Below are positions 17,177-25,964 of a DNA stretch of 64,000 nucleotides, piece by piece. Position numbers and translations under genes: made by a program. The notes under the pieces were generated by a model. That model was not told the origin of the DNA, searched no databases, and saw only the letters and a list, made by a program, of their open reading frames with translations. Position 1 is the stretch's first letter, and every line of letters starts with the position of its first letter. This DNA is from Sphingomonas sp. Leaf339 (lineage in GTDB: Bacteria; Pseudomonadota; Alphaproteobacteria; Sphingomonadales; Sphingomonadaceae), in contig NZ_LMRS01000045.1 in the NCBI RefSeq assembly GCF_001426195.1, positions 211,142 to 275,141 of the forward strand, written 5' to 3'.

Positions 17177-18217
17177 TCAAAACCCCAGCTTCTGCGACAG
17201 CCAGCCGCGAACCGGCCTGTCATACCACCGGTCGAGCAGCAGGGCCGCCGCCGCCAGTATCGCAGCGATCACGATGCCGACCCAGGGGGCCATGGCAGAC
17301 CGATCGATGTGCAGCACCGTGAACGCCCGCTCGACGACCTGCACCGTCGGCAGATGAATGACATAAAGGGGGTAGGAAACCGTGCCGAGCAGGACGAACA
17401 CCCGCTCACCCGTTCCCCCCATCGGCTCCACCCGCACCGCGAGCCAGACGAAAGCGGGAAACACGATCAGGACGATCAGCAGTTCGCCGCCCACACCGCC
17501 AAACCCCAGGAAGGGCACGATCACCAGCAGCGGCAACAGCCATGCCATCGGTGTGAACCGATGTTCACCGCGATACAGCCGGTGCATCGCCACGCCGATG
17601 GCGAACGACCATGTCACCCGCAGGAACCCGACCCACGGCAACCCCCAGTTCGCGCCGAAGTCAATCGATCCCTGAACATATGCCACCCCGCACAGCCCCG
17701 CCCCGGCGACCGCCGCAGCGGCGAGCAGCACCGGCAGCGTAAGCCACCGAAAGGTCAGCGCGAAGACGATGTTGATCGCCATTTCGAACATCAGTGACCA
17801 TGCCGGATAATTGAATGGTGCCAGCATCATGTCCTGATCGGCGGTCGGTGATGGCAGCATCAGCAAGCCCGCAGCCAGAACGGTCGCAAAGCCACGCCCG
17901 TCCAGCACGCCCTGCCCTACCGCCAGCGAGATCGCGGCCCCCATGACGCCGATCGCCAGCCCCACCAGATATAACGGATACAGCCGGATGTAGCGGGCCA
18001 GCACGAACCGGCCGACCGACAGGCCACCCGCCAGCTTCGCCGCATAGGCATGGTCGATCACGAACCCGCTCAACAGGAAGAAGAGATCGACCGCCAGAAA
18101 CGCATGGGGGACGCGGATCGGCGCGATCAACGCACCGGCGTGAAGACAGAACACCGCCAGCGCCGCCACGCCGCGCACGGCGTCCAGTGTAAGAAACCGC
18201 CTGCCCATTGCCGTCAC
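17177..18217 (-). CDS. Acyltransferase 3 family membrane protein
   Basis: Integral-membrane O-acyltransferase of the OafA/YrhL family, 346 residues with about ten hydrophobic helices. The family opening [21 protein letters not shown] contains the catalytic-type RG...H arrangement, followed by [19 protein letters not shown] and [17 protein letters not shown]. Such proteins acetylate or succinylate extracellular polysaccharides, lipids or antibiotics; the acceptor here is unknown. The gene stands alone, behind the serC promoter region. Two near-by ATG codons (18217 and 18208) could serve as start. Confidence 0.85.
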   Translation of the reverse strand: MTAMGRRFLTLDAVRGVAALAVFCLHAGALIAPIRVPHAFLAVDLFFLLSGFVIDHAYAAKLAGGLSVGRFVLARYIRLYPLYLVGLAIGVMGAAISLAVGQGVLDGRGFATVLAAGLLMLPSPTADQDMMLAPFNYPAWSLMFEMAINIVFALTFRWLTLPVLLAAAAVAGAGLCGVAYVQGSIDFGANWGLPWVGFLRVTWSFAIGVAMHRLYRGEHRFTPMAWLLPLLVIVPFLGFGGVGGELLIVLIVFPAFVWLAVRVEPMGGTGERVFVLLGTVSYPLYVIHLPTVQVVERAFTVLHIDRSAMAPWVGIVIAAILAAAALLLDRWYDRPVRGWLSQKLGF

Positions 18218-18391
18218 CCCCCTTTATTCGCAGTGCCGGGCTATTGGGTGACGACGGCGTCAAACCGGTTAATCAACCTGGGTTTATCCGATCCGCGGCG
18301 GATCAATCTCCGAACGGTTTCAATCGACGATGTCCAGCTTGCTGCACGCGGCCGGCATCAATAGACCCGCGACTGTCCACGGAGGTTCTGA

Positions 18392-19078
18392 ATGGCGGGG
18401 CGGTCCCGATTGCGCACTCTTGTCTCTCGTTGGTCGCCACGTCGTCGCCTGTCGATCCTGATGATCGCGTTCATTCTCACCGCCTGCGGCCGCACCGAAC
18501 GTCCCGGCGCACCGCCCGCCTCCACCGCGCCGTCCGCGCGGCAGACCGCGCAATGCCATGCCGATCTGCGCCGCGAAGGCGTCGATTTCCGCGTCCTCCC
18601 CGACAAGGATTACGGCGGCGGTTGTGCGGTACTGGGGGCGGTGCAGTTGCTCGATATCGGTGTGCCCGTCACCGGCGTCACCGCCATGCGTTGCGGCACC
18701 GCGCGGGCGTTTGCCGGCTGGGTGCGCAACGCGGTCGCGCCCGGTGCGTATCAGATGCTGGGGTCCGAACTGGCGAAGGTCGAGGGGTTCGGCACCTATG
18801 CCTGCCGCAACGTCGTGGGGTCGCCGCGCAACAGCGGCCGCCGGTCGGGCCACGCACAGGCCAATGCGGTGGATGTCGGCGGCCTGACGCTGAAGGACGG
18901 TCGCCGCATCACCATCCTGCGCGACTGGAACGCGCCGGATGAGGCGACCCGCAATTTCCTGCGCATGATCCGTGCGTCCGCGTGTCGCCGGTTCGGCACG
19001 GTATTGTCGCCCGATTACAACGCCGCGCACGCCAACCACCTGCATCTGGAGGACGACGGCGCCCGCTTCTGCCGTTGA
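18392..19078 (+). CDS. Extensin-like family lipoprotein
   Basis: A 228-residue protein of the bacterial extensin-like C-terminal family. A membrane-spanning signal ends with a lipobox-like LTACG around residue 33, so it is probably a lipoprotein. The core shows conserved cysteines (QCHADL, GGGCAVLG, MRCGTA, YACRNV) and the motif SGHAQANAVDVGG with later AAHANHLHLED, resembling metal-binding sites of DD/LD-peptidase-type folds. Function in the family is not established; a role in envelope or cell-wall metabolism is an inference. GGAGG lies seven bases before the ATG. A LOG-family gene follows 31 bp later. Confidence 0.8.
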   Translation: MAGRSRLRTLVSRWSPRRRLSILMIAFILTACGRTERPGAPPASTAPSARQTAQCHADLRREGVDFRVLPDKDYGGGCAVLGAVQLLDIGVPVTGVTAMRCGTARAFAGWVRNAVAPGAYQMLGSELAKVEGFGTYACRNVVGSPRNSGRRSGHAQANAVDVGGLTLKDGRRITILRDWNAPDEATRNFLRMIRASACRRFGTVLSPDYNAAHANHLHLEDDGARFCR

Positions 19079-19109
19079 GGGCCGCCGAACTTTCGCCTAG
19101 AGGCCTTGG

Positions 19110-19994
19110 ATGACCGATCCACGAGCACCGAACCGCGTATTCCCCCCCGCCAGCGAAGACGCCGCCAGCGCCAAGACCGTCGTATCGACGCCGCAGACCG
19201 AGCATCCCGCGTATAAGCTGGCGTTCCAGGACATGGATTTCCTGTTGCGTGAGGATTTGCGCCCGGTCCGCTTCCAGCTCGAATTGCTGAAGGCGCAATT
19301 GCTGCTAGACGAGGCGAAGATCGCTTCGACCTTCGTGTTCTACGGCTCGGCGCGTATCCCGGAGCCGGACAAGGCGCATGCCCTGCTGGAGATGGCCAGC
19401 GACGAGAAATCGCGCAAGATCGCCGAGCGCCTGGTCGCGAAGAGCAAATATTACGAGGTCGCGCGCGAGCTGGCCCGGATCACCAGCCGCCTGCCACGTG
19501 ACGAAGCCGGCCAGCGCCACTTCGTCGTGTGTTCGGGCGGCGGTCCGTCGATCATGGAGGCCGCCAATCGGGGCGCGTCCGATGTCGGCGCCGAATCGAT
19601 CGGCCTGAACATCGTCCTGCCGCACGAGCAGGCGCCGAATCCGTATGTCACGCCGTCGCTGTCGCTGCAGTTCCACTATTTCGCGCTGCGCAAAATGCAC
19701 TTCCTGCTTCACGCCCGCGCACTGGCGGCGTTTCCGGGTGGCTTCGGCACGTTCGACGAGTTGTTCGAACTGCTGACGCTGATCCAGACCGGCAAGATCA
19801 AGGCGATCCCGATCCTGCTGTTCGGCCGCGAATTCTGGGAACGGGTGGTGAATTTCGAGGCGCTGGTCGAGGAAGGCGTCGTATCCGAACGCGATCTGGG
19901 CCTGTTCACCTATGTCGAAACCGCCGAGGAGGCGTGGGACGTGGTGCGGCACTTCTATGAGGAACAGGCGAAGAAGGATGCCGAGGAGGGCTGA
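19110..19994 (+). CDS. LOG-family nucleotide-binding protein
   Basis: Rossmann-fold protein of the LOG (lysine-decarboxylase-like) family, 294 residues, longer at the N terminus than the minimal family. Key motifs are FYGSARIPEPDKA, CSGGGPSIMEAANRGA and the signature PGGFGTFDELFELLTLIQTGK, which carries the catalytic Arg/Glu environment in family members. Characterised relatives cleave nucleoside 5'-monophosphates (cytokinin-activating phosphoribohydrolase), so a nucleotide hydrolase role is likely. Annotation as lysine decarboxylase would be wrong. It lies downstream of the extensin-like gene and may share its transcript. Confidence 0.86.
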   Translation: MTDPRAPNRVFPPASEDAASAKTVVSTPQTEHPAYKLAFQDMDFLLREDLRPVRFQLELLKAQLLLDEAKIASTFVFYGSARIPEPDKAHALLEMASDEKSRKIAERLVAKSKYYEVARELARITSRLPRDEAGQRHFVVCSGGGPSIMEAANRGASDVGAESIGLNIVLPHEQAPNPYVTPSLSLQFHYFALRKMHFLLHARALAAFPGGFGTFDELFELLTLIQTGKIKAIPILLFGREFWERVVNFEALVEEGVVSERDLGLFTYVETAEEAWDVVRHFYEEQAKKDAEEG

Positions 19995-20063
19995 CGCCCT
20001 CCTGCTCCGTGGCGCATCGATCGCGTTGGAGCGGATCTAGGGCGTGATGCCTTTGGTTTGACC

Positions 20064-20142
20064 CGTCATGGCGAGCGTAGCGAAGCAACCCAGAGCGTTA
20101 CGCGCTTGGCTTTGGGTTGCTTCGCTACGCTCGCAATGACGG
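20064..20142. repeat. REP-type inverted pair (family GTCATTGCGAGC)
   Basis: Bases 20064-20092 and 20113-20141 are inverted copies of a roughly 29-base element with one mismatch, separated by about 20 bases. The element begins CGTCATGGCGAGCGTAGC. Related copies occur at 27403-27431, 30994-31071 and 37919-37956. It lies in the 445-bp gene-free stretch 19995-20439 that also contains a second repeat type near 20400. I saw no gene there. Confidence 0.85.
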
Positions 20143-20392
20143 ACGGCTTGTACTGGGCCATCGCGCGCACCGTGTGCGCCTGCGACAGCAGGAGCCCAGG
20201 GTTGGAAGCGATATCGTTGGTGGCTCTGGGTTCCTGCCTTTGCAGGAACACGGGGCAGATTGTTGGCCGGTCCGAACCGGGCGCGATCTGGAAGATCGAC
20301 AAGCAGCCGCGAAACCTGCCCTACCTATGTTCCCCGGCAAACGCCTCGGCCCAGGTGGGACGGCCGTGTTTAATCATCACAAGCGTTCACCC

Positions 20393-20419
20393 GACTGGAC
20401 CCCGGCCTTCGCCGGGGAA
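20393..20419. repeat. REP-type palindrome (family CCCCGGC-CGGGG), single copy
   Basis: A hairpin with arms CCCCGGC and GCCGGGG around 20400-20417 preceded by CCGACTGGA. Close relatives occur as inverted pairs at 32434-32525 and 44908-44999. It sits just after the cytochrome c gene on the minus strand and could also act as its terminator, though no T run follows. Confidence 0.7.
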
Positions 20420-20439
20420 CAGCAAGTGCCGCTCAGCCC

Positions 20440-21144
20440 CTATTGCCGCGCGCCCTTGCGCGCAGCTTCCGGATCGATCGACGGCGCGCCGGTGGCGGGG
20501 GTGCCGGTGTTGGCGAGGTCGCCCGTCTCGCCGCGCGCATCCGTTTCGACCGCGTTGCTCGCCGCGGCGGTGTTGCCGCCGGCTTCTTCCGCCGCCGGTG
20601 CAGCGCCAGCCGCGGGGGCGGCCGGCAGCGGCAGGTTCGACCCCTCGCTGTTCAGATACGCGATCACGTTCGCGCGATCCTCGGGGCTCGACAGGCCGGC
20701 AAAGGTCATTTTCGTACCGTTGGCGAATTTGCGTGGGCTCGTCAGCCAGGCGTTCATCGTCTCGAACGTCCACTTGCCGCCGACCGCCTTCAACGCATCC
20801 GAGAAGGGATAGCCGCCCTTGCCCTGCGCGATGCCTTCACCCAGCGTCGCGTAGAGGTTTGGCCCGATGCCGTTGGCCCCGCCCTGCGCCACGGTGTGGC
20901 AGGCCGCGCATTTCTTGAACACCTCGGCCCCCTTGGCGGGGTCGGCGGTGGGCAGCAACGAGGCGATCGAGACTTCCGGCGCGCCGCCGCCGGCGCCCGC
21001 TTCCTCGACGCCTTCGATCGCGTAGCCCATCTTTTCGGGGCGGTGCCCGTCGAAGATCATGCCCCCGACGATCGCCGATCCGAGCGCGATCATGCCCGCG
21101 CCCAGTGCCCATCCAGCAATCGTGTTGGTCTTCAGGTCCATCAT
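20440..21144 (-). CDS. Membrane-anchored c-type cytochrome
   Basis: Class I cytochrome c of 234 residues resembling the CycM/cytochrome c552 type. An N-terminal uncleaved helix (about 8-30, AGWALGAGMIALGSAIVGGM) anchors it. The heme site CAACHTV lies near residue 84, and the axial Met is in NGTKMTFAG near 145. A long Ala/Pro/Glu-rich tail follows residue 175. In related bacteria such proteins shuttle electrons from the bc1 complex to terminal oxidases. It is transcribed divergently from pheA. Confidence 0.88.
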   Translation of the reverse strand: MMDLKTNTIAGWALGAGMIALGSAIVGGMIFDGHRPEKMGYAIEGVEEAGAGGGAPEVSIASLLPTADPAKGAEVFKKCAACHTVAQGGANGIGPNLYATLGEGIAQGKGGYPFSDALKAVGGKWTFETMNAWLTSPRKFANGTKMTFAGLSSPEDRANVIAYLNSEGSNLPLPAAPAAGAAPAAEEAGGNTAAASNAVETDARGETGDLANTGTPATGAPSIDPEAARKGARQ

Positions 21145-21238
21145 TTGCCCCTAAAACTTTGGTCGATCCTTAGGAAAGGCTGGCGCACACCGCAAGCCGC
21201 GCTTGATCGTCCGTCGTCGTCTGTTACCCCGCGCCGCC

Positions 21239-22129
21239 ATGCAGAGCTTTGCCGCCCCCGCGCTGAAACTGGTCGATACCATGACCGCCGCCGCCGCCGC
21301 GGCGCCCGAACGCGCCGTCGCGTTTCAGGGCGCGCCCGGCGCCAACAGCCATGTCGCCGCGCGCGAGGCGTTCCCCGATGGCCTGCCGCTGCCCTGTTTC
21401 GACTTCGCCGACGCGCTGGACGCGGTGAAGGACGGGCGGGCGGATTGCGCGGTCATCCCGATCGAAAATTCGCTGCACGGCCGCGTCGCCGACATGCATT
21501 TCCTGCTGCCCGAATCGGGACTGGCGATCACCGGCGAACATTTCCTGCCGATCCGTCATGCGCTGATGGGCAGCGGCCCGATGGCCGGCATCCGTCAGGC
21601 GATGAGCCATCCGCAGGCGCTGGGCCAGTGCCGCCACTGGCTGCGCGCGCACGGCATCGCGCCGGTCGCCTATCCCGATACCGCCGGTGCCGCCGCGCTG
21701 GTGGCGGAGATGGGCGACCCCAGCGTCGCCGCGCTCGCACCACCGGGAGCGGCCAAGCTGTACGGGCTGAACCTGATCGCGACCGACATCGCCGATGCCG
21801 ATCACAACACCACCCGCTTCGTCACGCTGGCGCGCGGCAGCCGCCCGGCGGTGGGCGACGGGCCGTGGATGACGACGATCATCTTCGAGGTCCGCAACGT
21901 CCCCGCCGCACTGTACAAAGCGCTGGGTGGCCTGGCGACCAACGGCGTCCAGATGTTCAAGCTGGAAAGCTATCAACGCGGCGGCAGCTTCGCGGCGACC
22001 GAATTCTATGCCGATGTCGAGGGACGGCCGGGCGAAACCGGGTTCGACCGCGCGCTGGAGGAACTGGGCTTCCATTCCAAATGGATGCGCGTGCTAGGCA
22101 CCTATCCGCAGGCGCGGGCGCGAGGCTGA
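21239..22129 (+). CDS. pheA: Prephenate dehydratase
   Basis: Converts prephenate to phenylpyruvate in phenylalanine synthesis. 296 residues, a monofunctional form without chorismate mutase. Motifs: VAFQGAPGANSHVAA at the N terminus, ADCAVIPIENSLHGRV, the catalytic Thr region HNTTRFVTLAR, and a C-terminal ACT domain with the phenylalanine-binding-type segment LESYQRGGSFAATEFY. The start ATG at 21239 is preferred; an in-frame upstream start at 21203 adds 12 unlikely residues. It converges on nudC with only four bases between stops. Confidence 0.94.
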   Translation: MQSFAAPALKLVDTMTAAAAAAPERAVAFQGAPGANSHVAAREAFPDGLPLPCFDFADALDAVKDGRADCAVIPIENSLHGRVADMHFLLPESGLAITGEHFLPIRHALMGSGPMAGIRQAMSHPQALGQCRHWLRAHGIAPVAYPDTAGAAALVAEMGDPSVAALAPPGAAKLYGLNLIATDIADADHNTTRFVTLARGSRPAVGDGPWMTTIIFEVRNVPAALYKALGGLATNGVQMFKLESYQRGGSFAATEFYADVEGRPGETGFDRALEELGFHSKWMRVLGTYPQARARG

Positions 22130-22133
22130 GCCA

Positions 22134-23009
22134 TCACCCCGCCGCCCACGCCGTCAGCAGGTTATACGCGATGGCATAGGGCGGCGGCGCGATGAATGGC
22201 CCCACCTCGCCCGCCAGCACCGCGCGCACATCGGCGCGCGACACCCAGATCGCGTCCTCCAACTCGTTGCGGTCGATCGTCAGCACGTCCGATGCCGCGC
22301 GGCCGATGCACGCGATCATCAGCGACGACGGGAACGGCCAGGGCTGGCTGGCGACATAGCGGACGTCGGTAACGACCACGCCGGCCTCCTCCGCCACCTC
22401 GCGCGCCACCGCTTCCTCGATCGATTCGCCGGGTTCCAGAAAACCGGCGAGCGCCGAATACCGCCCCGCCGGCCAGTTTTTGCCCCGGCCCAGCAGCGCG
22501 CGGTCGTCATGCTCGGCGATCATGATGACCACCGGATCGACGCGTGGGAAATGCTCCGTCCCGCAAGCGTCGCATCGCCGTCCCCAGCCGGCGCGGAACA
22601 TTACGGTCGCCGTGCCGCAATTGGCGCAGAAGCCATGCCGGACATGCCAGTCGATCACGCTGCGCGCCGCGGCATAGGTCGCCGCCTCCCCGCCGCTCAG
22701 CGACGCGAGCAGCGCCATCAACGCCGGCGAGCGCATCGCCGGTGCGTTGTCGACCCGCATCCCCGCCGTCAGCGCGGTGAAATGCGGCCGCCCGCCGCCG
22801 TCCAGCCCCAGCAGGATCGGCTGAGCCCCCGCCGGCAGATCGGCCAGCGTCGTCCAGCCGAGCAGCCCGTCGTCGGTCGCCGGCAGCAATCCGTCCAGCA
22901 CCAGCAGCCGCGCCGACGGATCGGCCAGCGCCGCCGCCAGGGCGCCCTCGTCGTGACGCAGCGCATCCGCGCGATCGAGCATCCCGCCGGTGAAACCGAT
23001 CGCAGACAT
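22134..23009 (-). CDS. nudC: NAD(+) diphosphatase (NudC)
   Basis: Nudix hydrolase acting on NADH/NAD and possibly on NAD-capped RNA. 291 residues. The zinc ribbon is visible as CANCG and CDACG around residues 145-165, followed by the Nudix box in GFLEPGESIEEAVAREVAEEAGV and the NudC-specific SQPWPFPSSLM. The ATG at 23009 is chosen from the family-like opening. Its start lies five bases after the stop of the serine hydrolase gene, suggesting an operon mutY-hydrolase-nudC. Confidence 0.94.
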   Translation of the reverse strand: MSAIGFTGGMLDRADALRHDEGALAAALADPSARLLVLDGLLPATDDGLLGWTTLADLPAGAQPILLGLDGGGRPHFTALTAGMRVDNAPAMRSPALMALLASLSGGEAATYAAARSVIDWHVRHGFCANCGTATVMFRAGWGRRCDACGTEHFPRVDPVVIMIAEHDDRALLGRGKNWPAGRYSALAGFLEPGESIEEAVAREVAEEAGVVVTDVRYVASQPWPFPSSLMIACIGRAASDVLTIDRNELEDAIWVSRADVRAVLAGEVGPFIAPPPYAIAYNLLTAWAAG

Positions 23010-23014
23010 GGCCT

Positions 23015-24337
23015 TCACAGCCCCAGCCGCGCCGCATCCTTCCGCAACGCCGTGCCGACATCCGTCGCCAGCGGATAGCGATCGGCGGGGAAGTAATTGA
23101 CCATGACCGTCGCCCGCGCATGTTTCACCGGGTCGATCCACGCCAGCGTTCCCGCCGCCCCGCTCCAGCCATAGGAGCCCTTGGGCAAGCGTCCCGGCTG
23201 GTCGACGATGTTGAAAAAGCCGCCCGCGCCATATCCCTGCTTCGTGCCGTCGCTGTCGAAGAAGACGCCCGCCGGCAGCAGGTTCGACATGCCGAGCCGC
23301 ACCGTATCCTCCTTCATCACCCGCACACCGTCGACCGTCCCGCCATTGGCCAGCATCGACAGGAACCGGTCGTAATCACGCGCCGACGTCACCAGCCCGG
23401 CACCGCCATAAGGGAAGGTCGGCTGTTGCAGGTACACCGACGTCGCAGCGGGGTCGAACGGGGTTAGGGTATCGCCGACAAAGGCGTAGTTCGTCACCAG
23501 CCGCTTCGCCTGCGCCGCCGGTACCGCAAAGAACGTCGAATTCATGCCCAGCGGCGTAAAGAACCGCGTCTGGAGGAACCGGTCGAACGGCATGCCGCTC
23601 GCCACCTCGATCACCCGGGCCATCACGTCCAGCCCGATCGAATAGCTCCACTTCGTCCCCGGCTCCGCGATCAGCGGCACGGTCGCGACGCGGTCGGCGA
23701 ATTCAGCCAGCGTCTTGGGTCGCACCTGCCTCATCTGCGCCTCTGCGGCGGCATTGACCGCCGCCGGCAACAGGCCCAGCCGCTCATATTCCTTCAGCAG
23801 CGGCCCCTTGGCGACGATCGAATAGCTCAGGCCGGCGGTATGGGTCAGCAGGTTGCGGATCGTGATCGGCTTGGTCGCCGGCACCGAATCCAGGCTGGTA
23901 TCCGGGCTGGTCAGCACCCGCATCTTCGCGAATGCCGGGATGTATTTCGACACCGGATCGTCCAGCCCGATCTTGCCTTCCTCGATCAGCAGCATCGCCG
24001 CCATGCCGGTGATCGGCTTGGTCATCGAATAGACGCGCCACAGCGAATCGGGGCCGGCGGCCGGCGCGTTCGGCTCCATCGCGATCCGGCCCGCCTGCAC
24101 GAACACCGGCGGCAGATTGCCCGCGCCGAACGCCCCGACGATGCCGGGCAGCTTGCCGTCGCGGACATAGCTGGCGAACATCGCCTGTGTCGCGGGCAGC
24201 GGCGTGGCCGCGCGGGACGTCGGGGCGCCGGGAGCCGGCTGACGCAGAACCTGCCGCTGCGCCTGACGGGCATCGACGGCGGTCAGGGCGGGCGCCACCA
24301 GCAGCAAGGGCAGAGAAAGAGCGAATATCGGCTTCAT
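23015..24337 (-). CDS. Secreted beta-lactamase-fold serine hydrolase
   Basis: 440-residue protein of the class C beta-lactamase/EstB esterase superfamily. A signal peptide covers about residues 1-22. The SxxK motif is Ser104-Lys107 (YSMTKPITG), and the YxN-equivalent tyrosine lies in WSYSIGLDV. The C-terminal part has GSYGWSGAAGTLAWIDP, resembling the HxG/KTG strand region of esterases. Family members are more often esterases or peptidases than antibiotic hydrolases; activity here is not decided. AGGAG lies six bases upstream of the ATG, which overlaps the mutY stop. Confidence 0.86.
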   Translation of the reverse strand: MKPIFALSLPLLLVAPALTAVDARQAQRQVLRQPAPGAPTSRAATPLPATQAMFASYVRDGKLPGIVGAFGAGNLPPVFVQAGRIAMEPNAPAAGPDSLWRVYSMTKPITGMAAMLLIEEGKIGLDDPVSKYIPAFAKMRVLTSPDTSLDSVPATKPITIRNLLTHTAGLSYSIVAKGPLLKEYERLGLLPAAVNAAAEAQMRQVRPKTLAEFADRVATVPLIAEPGTKWSYSIGLDVMARVIEVASGMPFDRFLQTRFFTPLGMNSTFFAVPAAQAKRLVTNYAFVGDTLTPFDPAATSVYLQQPTFPYGGAGLVTSARDYDRFLSMLANGGTVDGVRVMKEDTVRLGMSNLLPAGVFFDSDGTKQGYGAGGFFNIVDQPGRLPKGSYGWSGAAGTLAWIDPVKHARATVMVNYFPADRYPLATDVGTALRKDAARLGL

Positions 24338-25404
24338 GCGGAACTCCTGGAGACGGGATCGATGATGGCCCGCGCGGCCTTTGCGAACAAGGTGGGCAAT
24401 CCGGCTGATTCGAGATCGTCGATCGGCCACCACTCGCCCGCCACATCGTTGGCGAGCCGCGCAGGCTCGGCAATCGCGAGCGCCAGATCGAGATCGAAAT
24501 GCGTGAAACCATGCGCGACCCGTTCCGGGCGCCAGCGCCATTCGGCCGCGACCGGCGCCTCCGCCAGCCCCGGCGGCTCGTCGCTCCACGGCCCGGTCGG
24601 GAACGCGCGCATTCCGCCCAGCAGGCCCTTGTCCGGCCGCCGCACCAGCAGCACCCGGCCGTCATGTTCCAGCCAGAAGATTGTGCCGTGCCGCTGCGGC
24701 TTTGCGCGCTTCGCCGCCTTGGCCGGCAGTCGTTCCTGAATACCCTGGGCATGCGCGCTGCAATCGACGCGGATCGGGCAGAGCAGGCAGCGCGGGCGGC
24801 GATTGGTGCAGATCGTCGCGCCCAGATCCATCATGCCTTGCGCGAAATCACCCGCTCGCACCCGCGGCGTGATCGTCGCGGCGGCAGCACGGATCGCGGG
24901 GCGCGCGGCGGGCAGCGGTGTTTCGATCGCGAACAATCGGGCGACTACCCGTTCGACATTGGCATCGACCACCACCGCAGGTTCGCCGAACGCGATCGCC
25001 GCCACCGACGCGGCGGTATAGGCGCCCAGCCCAGGCAACGCGCGCAAGGCCGTCTCGGTACGCGGAAAAGCACCGCCATGATCCGCCACAACCGCGCGTG
25101 CCGCCTTCACCAGATTGCGGGCGCGGGCATAATATCCCAGCCCCGCCCAAGCGGCCATCACGTCCGCCTCGTCGGCGGCGGCCAGGCTGGCGACATCGGG
25201 CCACCGCGCCGCCCATGCGGCGAATCGGGGACGCACCGTCGCCACCGTCGTCTGTTGCAGCATCACCTCTGACAGCCATACGCGGTACGGATCGGCGACC
25301 TCGCCGGGCCGCGCCCGCCATGGCAGGTCGCGCGCGGCGACGTCGTACCATGCCAATAGATGATCCGGCACGCGGTCGGCCGCAGAAGAGCGCTTGGCGT
25401 CCAC
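24334..25404 (-). CDS. mutY: A/G-specific adenine DNA glycosylase
   Basis: Base-excision-repair enzyme removing adenine mispaired with 8-oxoguanine. Helix-hairpin-helix and catalytic region: LPWRARPGEVADPYRVWLSEVMLQQTTV and GLGYYARARNL, then LPGLGAYTAASVAAIAFGEP with the catalytic Asp (VVDANVERV). The [4Fe-4S] ligands are seen in CTNRRPRCLLCPIRVDC. The C-terminal Nudix-like domain senses 8-oxoG. There is no ATG; GTG at 25404 or GTG at 25425 are the candidate starts, and 25404 keeps clear of the divergent DciA gene. Confidence 0.93.
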   Translation of the reverse strand: MDAKRSSAADRVPDHLLAWYDVAARDLPWRARPGEVADPYRVWLSEVMLQQTTVATVRPRFAAWAARWPDVASLAAADEADVMAAWAGLGYYARARNLVKAARAVVADHGGAFPRTETALRALPGLGAYTAASVAAIAFGEPAVVVDANVERVVARLFAIETPLPAARPAIRAAAATITPRVRAGDFAQGMMDLGATICTNRRPRCLLCPIRVDCSAHAQGIQERLPAKAAKRAKPQRHGTIFWLEHDGRVLLVRRPDKGLLGGMRAFPTGPWSDEPPGLAEAPVAAEWRWRPERVAHGFTHFDLDLALAIAEPARLANDVAGEWWPIDDLESAGLPTLFAKAARAIIDPVSRSSA

Positions 25405-25430
25405 GCCGCTGCTATGGCATGGCACGCGGC

Positions 25431-25964
25431 ATGAGCAAGCGCCTCCGCGCCCCCACGTCCGGCAGCAAGACCACCGAACCGCAGCGATCCAACCGATCGC
25501 GCGCGGTGGCCGAACTGCTGCCCGAAGTGGGCGGCGTCGCCTTTCGCCGATTCGGCTTCGTCCAGTCCTCGATCGTCAGCCGCTGGTCGGAGATCGTCGG
25601 CGAGCGGCTGGCCAGGGCTTCGTCGCCCGAATCGCTGCGCTTCCCCGTCGGCCAGAAACAAGACGGCACGCTGACCCTGACCGTGCGCGGCGCCCATGCG
25701 CCGATGATCCAGCATGTGATCCCGGAGATCGTGGAGCGGGTGAACCGATTCTTCGGGTACACCGCCGTCGCGCGCATCCAGATCCGGCAGGGCGAAGTGA
25801 TCGCCGCATCACCCCGACGCGGCCCGGCGGCGATCCGGCCGGTCGCCGTCCCGATTGAGATGGGTGAGGGGTTGAAGGCGATCGTCGATCCCGAATTGCG
25901 TGCCGTCCTCGAATCCCTCGCCGCCGGCGTCGCCGCGACGCGGGGCCTGCCAAAGGTATCCTGA
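25431..25964 (+). CDS. DUF721 (DciA-like) protein
   Basis: 177-residue protein of the DUF721 family, which includes DciA, the helicase-loading partner used by most bacteria that lack DnaC. The family core is visible in residues 25-115: FRRFGFVQSSIVSRWSEIVG, then the beta-rich GTLTLTVRGAHAPMIQHV and VNRFFGYTAVARIQIRQG. The C terminus is longer than in minimal DciA. A start at 25431 is chosen; an ATG at 25419 would add four residues. It is divergent from mutY and its stop shares one base with the next start. Confidence 0.8.
   Translation: MSKRLRAPTSGSKTTEPQRSNRSRAVAELLPEVGGVAFRRFGFVQSSIVSRWSEIVGERLARASSPESLRFPVGQKQDGTLTLTVRGAHAPMIQHVIPEIVERVNRFFGYTAVARIQIRQGEVIAASPRRGPAAIRPVAVPIEMGEGLKAIVDPELRAVLESLAAGVAATRGLPKVS

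Noticed and set aside
19110..19994. Lysine decarboxylase
   Set aside because: The PGGFGTFDE motif is the LOG phosphoribohydrolase signature; the decarboxylase name for this family is an error.
20064..20142. CRISPR array
   Set aside because: The repeats are inverted pairs without regular spacers, and no cas gene is in the window.
20443..22179. A plus-strand frame spanning the cytochrome gene and pheA
   Set aside because: It runs antisense to one clear gene and out of frame over another, with no conserved residues.
23015..24337. Antibiotic-resistance beta-lactamase
   Set aside because: The SxxK fold is shared by many esterases and peptidases; no specific beta-lactamase residues were seen.
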